A stretch of DNA of 64,000 nucleotides from Incurvaria masculella (lineage: Eukaryota > Arthropoda > Insecta > Lepidoptera > Incurvariidae), in NCBI GenBank assembly GCA_946894095.1, contig OX335645.2, positions 17,507,001 through 17,571,000 on the forward strand. Reading direction: 5' to 3'. The notes beneath the pieces were generated by a model. The model made no database searches, was not told the origin of the DNA, and saw only the letters and a list, made by a program, of their open reading frames with translations. The translations under genes and the position numbers were made by a program. This document shows, piece by piece, positions 55,054 through 64,000 of the stretch. The stretch's first letter is position 1. Each line of letters starts with the position of its first letter.

Positions 55054-55340
55054 ACCATGGTAAATTACCTCACCGGGTGAACAGACAAGTGAGTAAATCA
55101 ATCCGACTTAGTCGCATTTCATACCATGTCAACTTTAAAATGACGTTTTATGCCGCCAAGTGAAATTATATTTACCATTTAGCATTGTTCAAAATGTAAC
55201 TAAACCACAGAAATATGTAAGAGTACTAAACGTCAGTTTAATCACTCACTTGCCTGTTCACTTCGCGAGATAATCGTCGTTTATTCACTCACTTGCCTGT
55301 TCACTTCGTGAGATAATTTATCATGGTAACCCACAGGTCC
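55054..55340. mobile_element. MITE with TTACCATGGTAAATTACCTC ends
   Basis: The left end has GTTACCATGGTAAAT and GGGTGAACAGACAAGTGAGT; the right end has ACTCACTTGCCTGTTCACTT and TTATCATGGTAAC. The right end has a local direct duplication of about 43 bp. A fragment of the same family is at about 61280-61345. Confidence 0.65.
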
Positions 55341-55589
55341 GGGCCTGCATCTTACATTCCATTGCGATTGTTTCCTTGTTTGGTCACTTTATTACTTTCA
55401 TTTTTAGTTCGGTTCCGATTACTCTAATACGTGCTTATAGTTTTTAACTCTCCTATCAAAATACGAGCCAACCGTTACGATAAAAAACACAAAATAAAAA
55501 CAGAAAATATAATGGCATTGTCGATAGAAGGGCTAGGGTATAATAGAATTGTATATAGTTGAAGTAGGGGCGAGAGAACATCCAGCATT

Positions 55590-55915
55590 TTTTTGTAATA
55601 GGTACCATACCCATCGCTGTGATATTAACCTAACACTATAGCATTACTTTACGAATTAGTTGGGTCCTTCCCAGGTACCAACTAGGACCTACTCTTTATG
55701 AACTGGATGTAAACACATTGCTGCTTCGACCATCTTATCGTGTTTTCATCCAATACGATGGTATTAATTCGGGTAGTAGGGGAAGGGGACCTTCATTTTT
55801 ACATGAATTCCGAACCAAGCAAACAGCTCGCATTCGAGAAAAAAGTGGTGCATGAACGGGGCGGTTGCACACATTACCTCTGGGATGAGAAGTAAGTAAG
55901 TAATCTCCGTGCGAG
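55590..55915 (-). repeat. Diverged tRNA-headed SINE
   Basis: Contains GCTTCGACCATCTTATCGTG, GTAGGGGAAGGGGACCTTCA and CAGCTCGCATTCG, the last specific to the tRNA-headed form. Confidence 0.55.
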
Positions 55916-56898
55916 CGAATGGTTCCCGAAATGTTCCCATCAATAAAAACCCTCCAAAACGACTGCGACTATGTTTTCGTGTGGAATTCAGTTTATAGGC
56001 TAGTAGTTTTAGAAATTTGGCGACAGCGGGTCTCATTGTAGTCGCGCCAGGTGGCACATCCCCTTACTTTTTGATCTGAGGCTCCACCGAGGGCTCCAAC
56101 CCTTTGTTTTTCGTGTAATCTATTGCATAACAACATATATTGTCATAATGGAACTAAATGCGTCAGTTAACGTTTGATATGCTAGTAATCTCAAACGTCA
56201 AAGATGCTTGTCTGTCTCCATGGAGAAGTTGCGACTACATCACCGATATAGTTGCATTTTGTTCTTTTTTCCGGCTGAATCGAAGTAAAAGTTGGAGAAT
56301 CCACGGGCTCGAGCTGGTCATCGGAGGAACAACCTTCTTCAGTGAAACAACCGAAGGCAGCTTCGTATTCAAATACAATTACAAATCAAATCAAGCTGGC
56401 ATCCTAAACAGCGCTTGGAGAATATGGACACTTTGTACGCTGGCCACAACAATAATATTGTAACAACCTGTTTCACGGAAGTTTAAATAGAATTCCGTTT
56501 TTCCTGATTATCTTATACAATTACATTTTAAATTAAGAATGCGTATTTCTGACAGGTCGAACGTTCGTGTGAATAACCCATCGATATGAATAACCGAATC
56601 GCACAAAAATACCAACTGCACGCAAAGTGTAAGGTCGGATTCGTCGCATTGGCCTGGTTTCAAATGAAGTAGTTAGCCTCCATTCTACGAACAGCCGATC
56701 TGTACTTATCTCTGAATGAGATGCGGAAAGAGGTTCTATAAGAGGATATATCACTGCATACACCAATTTCGTAACTTTTATTACCCTCTTGAAGGTCGAT
56801 GCATCCACAGCGAAAAAACGATTCACACGGTCACTTCATGGTTCGAAACCCATGTACCTATAACTTTAGGTCTCGTTCTCTATTAGATGAATGATGGT

Positions 56899-57010
56899 CG
56901 ATTTCTGTTATTTTTTGAGTCGGCGTCAGCCGGGCACGCGCTGCGCCAATCAAGAGAACCTAACCTAACCTAACCTTGGCTGACACCGACTCAAAAAATA
57001 ACAGAAATCG
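56899..57010. repeat. Inverted repeat enclosing telomere-like CCTAA units
   Basis: CGATTTCTGTTATTTTTTGA and TCAAAAAATAACAGAAATCG form 33 bp arms. The loop holds CCTAACCTAACCTAACC, the complement of the insect TTAGG telomere repeat. The GAAGTCGGTTA motif of moth repeats follows at about 57058 and 57430. Confidence 0.7.
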
Positions 57011-58204
57011 TAACTACAAAAATGGAAATGATTTTTTACTTTTTAGTGCTTTTTCTTTGAAGTCGGTTATTTTTTTTGTTATTTTTTTTTTAATTTGTTT
57101 ATTTTTAGTGAATCTGAAGTACACTTACTAATTTGTACACGTCCTTTCCAATAAAAAAAGAATCACCGAAATCGGTTGGCGTTATATTGAGTTATTCGTC
57201 CATGTGTCGCGCACATCTTAATACAAATTTAAGACTTTTATGATTTTCTCATGGATATCATTGTCAGAACTTAACCAAATTAAAATGGGACCACTTGGGA
57301 AGCACTAGCTATCATTTAAAAAAATAATCATCAAAATCGGTTCACCCAGGCAAAAGTTATGAGGTAACAAACATAAAAAAAAAACAAAAAAAAAACATAC
57401 AGACGAATTGATAACCTCCTACTTTTTTTGAAGTCGGTTAAAAATTGTCAGTGTTTGTTGACCCCCCTTTCGTGGGGCTCGGCCAAAGAATGGTGGAAAA
57501 AAGGGTTAAAAAAACGAGAAAAAGGAAGTGGTTGCGGAAGTGAGGGGCAGAGGGGGTCAAATCTAGCCCCCCCTAAAAGAAAATAGGGTACTCAGTGGCC
57601 GTTGAAGTGGGGAGCAGATGGGGCCGAGAAGACCCGGGCCTAGGGTGGCCCACGAAAACTTGCGGAATATCGGGCATTTTGCATTTTGATTTTTTTGTGT
57701 TCGTGCTTCCCCAAAAGTCCAACGATTATCATTTGCTCGAGCTAATTAAAAAAAAATCTGCGAACATTTGTTGTTTTCGAGCTCTTTACGACGACCATCG
57801 ATCACATGAGCTGGTTCTTTTCGCTCATTCAAAATTGTCATTGACTTTGCCCCTCGCGTATGTGAGTACTTCCGCGGTCGCTGCAAATATTTTCAAACAA
57901 AAAAAATATTTTCAAAATCCTTAAATATAAGGATGCATGTTCAATGATAATCAGGTTTCCTGTGATGACTTAAGTACAGGCAAGCAACTAATTCACTCTT
58001 ATTAGACCAGCCTTGTCTCCCTACAAAAACTCTCCTGCTTCATTACCCTTACCCTCGTCCTTACCACGGTTACCGGTAGGTAGTCTACGTTAAAAATGGT
58101 GACCGCATTTCAACCTGTCCGTTTCCCGACGTTTAGAATTTAAGAAGCCATTATTTTTGCTCATTAACTCGGTAATTTTTTGCTTTTCAAAAAAAGTCTA
58201 ATGG

Positions 58205-58380
58205 ATGAAGTTGTCCCATTGCTTGCTTACTCGGCTTGGCAGCATGACACTGAATGGACGATGGCCGAAACGGCAATGAAAATCGACAGTGTTTTCCATC
58301 CAGGTCAATGTAGCCGTGTATCATGAGAAAGGTTCTGGCGTGGCACCTAGTTCCTGGTCTAAGGTGGCTAATTACATGAC
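58205..58380 (+). repeat. SINE body fragment
   Basis: Contains GAATGGACGATGGCCGAAAC, GTTTTCCATCCAGGTCAATG and GTGGCACCTAGTTCC. Confidence 0.55.
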
Positions 58381-58539
58381 AGCATCGATATAATATTTGG
58401 TATAATTCGATGCATGACAGCAAGTACCGGACTTAGCCACGAAAACAATTTCAGTAGGGAGTTTTGTACATAGAAATGTTTAATCCAACCACAGTAGATT
58501 ATAGCTGTGCGACAGGGGCCACAGCAGTAGCTCAACTCA

Positions 58540-58692
58540 GGCGTTATTTGTTACCTTCCCTCCATCCATTGTCGGGGTTGTCACTTCAATATAGACGGAG
58601 CACTTCAATCACAGTGCACTCAATAATTAAAATACACGCATCAGCTTGTAGCTGCTAGTGTATATAAAATTTAATAATAATAATAATAATAG
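58540..58692 (+). repeat. Dispersed repeat with AAT tail
   Basis: CACTCAATAATTAAAATACA, CGCATCAGCTTGTAGCTGCT and TATATAAAATTTAATAATAA recur inverted at about 19418-19490. The AAT tail suggests a non-LTR or SINE 3' end. Confidence 0.55.
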
Positions 58693-61600
58693 CACTGCTG
58701 GTTCTGTTATTTAAAAAATATGATCTCGAGGACCATTCGCGACGGTTCAGCACTGCGAAACTAGCTTAGAGCCCACACAAGTGAAAAGTGCCTGTACAGG
58801 TGCACGAAATCGGGACTTTGTATGGAGTTGAGCTACTGGATGAAATTCTATATTTATTCTGTGACCTGACTGTCATCTATTCCGTGGCTAAGCGTTTTTT
58901 TTTTCTTTATTACCTCTGCCTTTATATAAGGACAATTCGCCAGTTTCAAGTTTTCTTTTTGATTTCCTCTTGATTCTTTATTCTTCATTAGTCTTTCAAA
59001 TTTCTTGTTTTCAAACACCAATTTTGAATCGACGTTGTAAGTAAGATTAAAGCGTTGTGTTTTCGAATCGCGCGGTCGAGCGCAGCGCTGTCTGTCTGAA
59101 GGTCGCGGTTTTCCTGAGTTACCTAACACTTGCAACACTCGCAACGGTTCGCCGCTCGGATGGAGGGAAACGGCGGCGCGGCTCTTCCGGAATGATCCAG
59201 AACACTTCACAAAAAAAGTTGAGTGCACGTAACATGTTACATAAACTAAACGTCATTTCTGCGCATTTAATTAAAGCTAATCGTTCGACGAGTCTGACCT
59301 TCCGGTGCATGAATACTTGCGAAAATTGCAATAGTCGGCAATAGCCTTACTATTTGCAGAGTTAATCCGTCGTTCCATGTATTTCTTCCCTGCACAAGGT
59401 TTTTAAATAACGATTCGATTGGATGTTGCTCACAACACCATGCGACGGGTCTCTATGGTATTTGGGTGCGAAGACCCAGACCAAATTCAAGGAATCTGCT
59501 CCATTGAAATGAGAGAAAAACAAATGGACACATTTTTTTAAAAACGCGAATATATTGATTGATTGCAAAGAAATGGCAAAAAAAGCAGGTTGGAAAAGTG
59601 ATTTTTAAATTATGTGTTCTCTTCTTCCATGATAGTAAAGTATCTACTGAACTGAGTGATAATGCCATTATAAATGCGGCTTTATGAGAAGATATCCAGA
59701 TCACATCACAGACGAGTCCTGTAACCATATTCCGTCACAGTAGTTGTCACAGTTAACATAGTTGTATTTATTGTCAAGGAGAAATTGACGTTTGACCAAA
59801 ACTGGCGATCGATTGGTGGAAGCAGACCGGTTGGTTGGTTCGCGTTTTGCAATTATGTCAACGAACTATATGTATTTACAAGCAATAAGGCGCTCGAATC
59901 CTGACTCAGAGTGTCGCAATATGCGCTTGGATCGCGGCAACCACGGAGTTGGCGGAGGCGTTGGCAGCTTGAACACTTTGAGGGTTTTTAAGCCTTTTTT
60001 GAGGAAAAATAGTAAGGTTTCTTTGAATTTGATTGATCGGCGCCAGAAATTGCTATAGACCCTTTAGACTCTACTTCAAATAAGAAAATCGAACGAAAGG
60101 ACCTCTCATCGCGCAGGATTTTTGTGTAGGGGTGCTGCTGATTTATAAAACTAGGTAGATATTAAAGCTTAAAAGTCGGAGCGTGCGAAAAACAAATGGC
60201 TAGTGTCCATTCGTGCAGTGCGAACATTTGAATGATAATTCGCCATGTTCCTCCGCTGTGTTGCAAGCGGCAGGTTTCATAGTTCACCAAGCCGCACCGC
60301 ACCGCACCGGCATGGCATTGCTTCTCGAGGTTATCTCACCGACTACCACTGCCACCCACTTTCGATGCGGAGCGCTCCGATGCCACCGAGCTCTTCGTGA
60401 GGTGACGTGAGCCCCGCAGGCGGGAGTTGCGTATTGCGACAACACGTTGCGACAGCATCCACTTATAAACCTATACATACTCAATAACATACACTCAGGA
60501 CTGCGTATACATGCTTGCGGACGGTGTTCGGTAGTGATGTAAGTAATAAGATTCAATAGGCGACTGGCGACAAAGGTACGAAGCCCTCGGAGGTTTGGTA
60601 AGGAACGTTTCCTCACCAAGCTCTCTCCTTTACTACTAAAGATGGATCCTTTGTTTGGTCATCAGAATTTTTGGGCCATTTTATTTAAAACCTCCAATGA
60701 CCTCTCCAATGGTGTTGTCCTTTTCTCGTTGACCACATATCATACAAATAATTTAAAATATAGCCAGAATTTGAGATAATTTGCAAAAGTTTGAGTTACC
60801 CCTGTCTTCACCACCTCGAGTTACCTGAAATCTGAATCGGTTGCATGGTGTCATCGAACCATGGAATATGAACACACATCGAACATGGTGTAAGCGAAAG
60901 GTAACTTTGGGATTTTTGTAGCTGGAGGTAGTGGAAACGGGCATTAATCAATTGCCCGTGGAACCGTTACGTGTTCTAAATTTGAAAATTTTCAGAAAAA
61001 AGGTAAAAAATTGGCTACCGATGATTGGCCCGTTGCCGGTGTATTGAAAATTATCCCTAGTTTTGGCCATGTGTGAATGATTTTTCACGACATATGGTAT
61101 ACCGTTAGAAAAAGCGTAAACTAGCGAATTATAAGAAAAGAAGAACTGCTGTCAGTATTTTTTAATTAATTAAGAAATTAGGATTCTTGTTTTATTTTTC
61201 TGATTCCCGGGACTTTTGGAGGTAGTAAGTTCTTTTCATGGCGTTAATTTCATCAACTGAAATTTTATTATATTTTTTACCATGGTACGAAATGCAACTG
61301 CACAATATATTTAATCACTTGCCTGTTCACCAGCGTAGTTAGTTTACTACACAGGACAAGACTATAATGAACTTGAACGTAAATATTTGCAGCTTGCAAA
61401 CCATTAACACGTTTTATGTACGCAATGAAATTTTACATCTTCTTTGGAAATTCAATAAATATTATGATCGTGGTCATTTTTAAAGTTATAGAAATGAATG
61501 GCATATAAATATCAACACATCACACTCATACTCGATGGAACTAGGTGCCATGCCGGGACATTCCTTTATTCAGTACGGCTACATTTAACTGAACTGGAAA

Positions 61601-62686
61601 CAAGGGCCATCTTGTGTTCATCATCATTCTTGAGCAGGGGAAGTGCAGTACTGTGCATACTCAAAAAGAAATCCCTCGTTATCAAACCCATGGTATCAGG
61701 CACAAGATACCAACGACGACGTTATCCCTAGGCTGCGAGGAGCTACAAAGTCCGCGTTTAGGAAAATTATCACGGTTAGTAATTCCGTGGTTAGTACCTA
61801 CACAGGCATGAGCGCCAAATACAGGTATTTGCTATGGCGGCACTATGATGCTCGGTTACCCACTCATAACTTACGTGGTCAATATTAGCTTGCCAAACTT
61901 AAATATTCATACCTTATTCGATATACCTACTTACATAACGACAGACACGACAATTTCCGTGTTTAACTTAGAAATAAAATGGTGATAGGTAAGTAGTAGG
62001 TACATTACTGTGCAGTTTAAATGATCAAACGTCAAACTCTCCCCGAATCTCGCCTACGTAACTGGTAGGTATTAATTAGGGTTCCGTAGTCAACAAGGAG
62101 CCCTAATAGTTTCACCATGTCCGTTGGTCTGTCCGACATTTATTTAATACTTTCATTGATTCCTCAGGAATAATGAAATGAAGGCTTCTATTTTATCTAT
62201 ACCCAGACTTCCGCGATGGTGGCTCGGTTTTGAAGAAAAATTATTTATCTTTCGCTCTTTGTGTATTTAAATGTTCGTTCAATGTCAGGAGTGACAGCGA
62301 AATGCTAGGATAGGTTTAGCCTGGACGTAGATCATTTAAGGTGGCCCATCCCGCTCATCTCCCCATACAAAAGGGGAAAGAAAATCACGCCCATATTTCT
62401 TGTCAAAGATCCAAAATTTTGCTCAAAATAGCTTTATTTGATCGAACTAGATGTCTGATGACCATTGGCATTGTAAAATTGTGTTTGGTTTCTAAGTTAT
62501 AAGGTCCGAAAGTTCGCATTTTTCGCGCGTTTTATACAATAACTTTTGAGGTGGATTACGCAATGATAAAGTAAGAACATCTTAAAAAGATTAGTCATCA
62601 GACATAGCTTATGATTTATTTATTTGATAACATTAACAGATGAAAAATTTAAAAACATGAAAAAGAAAAAAACTAAGACACAGGGG

Positions 62687-63984
62687 TTAAGAGCCAAGGT
62701 AAAATACTTCGTCCAGCGGCGACACGTATGGCAGTGTTCCCATCACGCTTGCTGCATTGCCCCTCTGGATAGCAATGCTCAGTCTCTGTGTTAAATAACT
62801 TGCTGACATTTTGTCTCCTGTTAAGTCAATAATTTTCTTTCCGATTTCATAAATAAAGGATTTGGCGCTCTCACACCACGGGCCGAAGGTCTCAACCGCG
62901 AAAGGAACAAATAAATAATTTTGATCGGTTATTGCCTGGTATTTTTTTATTTTTAAACTTGCTGCTGACTCGGCAGCCGAACCTACTTTTGATGGTGAGT
63001 GAGTGACGTGTGAGGGGGCCAATGTGTCCACACATGTGGCATCCCAAACGAGAGATTTGCCCTCTGACCAGGGAACTAGGGTCATCCCGTCTACCCGTTT
63101 CCCATCATTGCGTGAAAGGTTCGGTTCCAGTATGGATGGAATGTTTATCGAGGCGAGTGCGCGTCTGATAATCTCGTTTAACATTGTATGACGTGGAAAT
63201 CGGCCAGCGCTTCTGCTACAATAAAGCCCATGCAACCCATTGGCCTCCACATTCACGCCACAGGTACAGGTATGAGGTTTTACGACGTCGCACCCCAGAC
63301 GGAGGCCGACTGAAATTCTTATTGTATTATTGTCCAAAATGGTTGAAATATGTTTAGACGGTAGAGCGCGAAGCCACGAACCCGATTCGTAGCAACAACT
63401 TGCTTTATACCTTGGTTCTTCAATAGAACTGTTGAAAATAAACGTTTCGCTGATTCTTTTGATATTTATTTCGTCCCAGCGCTTTTGTATGTTAAGAGAT
63501 GTGCATTTGGACACATGTCGTCCCATAAAAGACTGGCCTCCAATAAATAGCTAATCTCGAGTCCGTCTCCTGAAAGGGGTAGGATGAGAGAGACCAGATC
63601 CGAGACGCCATGTACGGACGCCAGAAAACTAGGGAGTACGAGGTCTGTAACTCGACGAATGCCAATGCCTCCAAAACGAATCGGAAGAGTGGCTTGCAAC
63701 CATTGGGAAGCATTCAGGTTGATATTGAAAATTGATTCGATCGAATGTTTAATCAAAAGATCAATTTTTTCAAAAAAATCTTTAAACTTCCAAGCAGGTG
63801 TTGTACGGAGTAAGTATGTCAATTTTGGTATAGCAAAACAATTTTTTAAAAGTGTGTACCCAATGTGTGAGTTTAAAGTATTAAGACGTTCAAACAGTAT
63901 CTTCAACTCGTCATTTTTTTTATTTATTATAGAATGGCCAGCTCCAATAGAGATGGGTGTACCAAGGAGTACTAACTCTGTCAC
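62687..63984 (-). pseudogene. Non-LTR retrotransposon 3' region with nuclease-like C-terminus, frameshifted
   Basis: Two overlapping minus frames belong together. 63984-63466 covers the region after the reverse transcriptase (FAIPKLTYLLRTTPAWKF, LPIRFGGIGIRRV). 63526-62687 covers a Cys/His segment (HTCTCGVNVEANGLHGLYC) and DGKRVDGMTLVPWSEGKSLV then WDATCVDT. The last looks like a PD-(D/E)XK, restriction-like nuclease core as in R2-type elements; this is inference. A frameshift lies in about 63466-63526. The element continues past the right edge. Its 3' end is near 62640. The exact clade is not assigned. Confidence 0.65.
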
Positions 63985-64000
63985 TACACGAACGTCGGGC

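Larger units (their letters stand above)
51703..62639. other. Region after the SDR exon: repeats and unassigned sequence
   Basis: Contains the MITEs at 53927 and 55054, SINE fragments and the CCTAA palindrome listed above. An odd G/C-rich stretch lies at 57470-57660. No Rossmann-fold exon with a TGxxxGIG motif was seen. Confidence 0.4.

Noticed and set aside
1..64000. CRISPR arrays, bacterial operons, plasmid or phage modules
   Set aside because: Gene structure, introns and repeats are those of an insect nuclear genome. No regularly spaced short repeats with unique spacers were seen.

Overview
The window looks like animal, most probably lepidopteran (moth or butterfly), nuclear DNA. Genes are split by AT-rich introns with GT-AG borders, and exons are GC-rich. 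The non-coding DNA is packed with Pol III SINEs, foldback MITEs (including TTAA-flanked piggyBac-type ones), non-LTR retrotransposon fragments and short dispersed motifs familiar from moth genomes. The species assignment is inference. No prokaryotic features, CRISPR arrays or plasmid functions were seen.

Layout from left to right. Positions 1-9907 hold only repeats and unassigned sequence. Positions 9908-24352 (+) carry nine exons of a skywalker/TBC1D24 orthologue: the second half of the TBC domain, a linker and the TLDc domain. Its 5' exons were not found. A probable long 3' UTR runs to about 26.9 kb. Positions 30758-32011 (-) are an uninterrupted SAAL1-like gene. Positions 34583-42117 (-) are a complete six-coding-exon La (lupus antigen) gene whose introns contain jockey-like and mariner remnants, MITEs and SINEs. 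Positions 44897-47077 (+) are an intronless asteroid/ASTE1 gene, divergent from La. Positions 47140-49452 are a 5S-type SINE split by a 1.9 kb hAT-like element that itself contains a palindrome with a tRNA-like loop. Positions 51540-51702 (+) are the first coding exon of a 17-beta-HSD/3-ketoacyl-CoA-reductase-like SDR, whose remaining exons were not found in the following 12 kb. The right edge (62.6-64 kb, -) is the 3' part of a frameshifted non-LTR retrotransposon.

The host genes are not an operon. They are independent loci for synaptic vesicle trafficking (sky), Pol III transcript chaperoning (La), a FEN-type nuclease (ast), a SAAL1 armadillo-like protein and lipid/steroid reduction (SDR).

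The most unusual feature is repeated decay of tandem exon copies inside host genes. A sky TBC exon is followed by about five head-to-tail degenerate copies with a period near 150 bp. A second sky exon is preceded by one full and one partial extra copy with a 151 bp period, one of which may still be spliceable. La exon 2 has a decayed tandem copy directly downstream. Also notable are two SINE families with different Pol III heads (5S-like and tRNA-like) on one shared body, and two unrelated TTAA MITEs sharing a single target site. All similarity statements are by eye; no database search was run.
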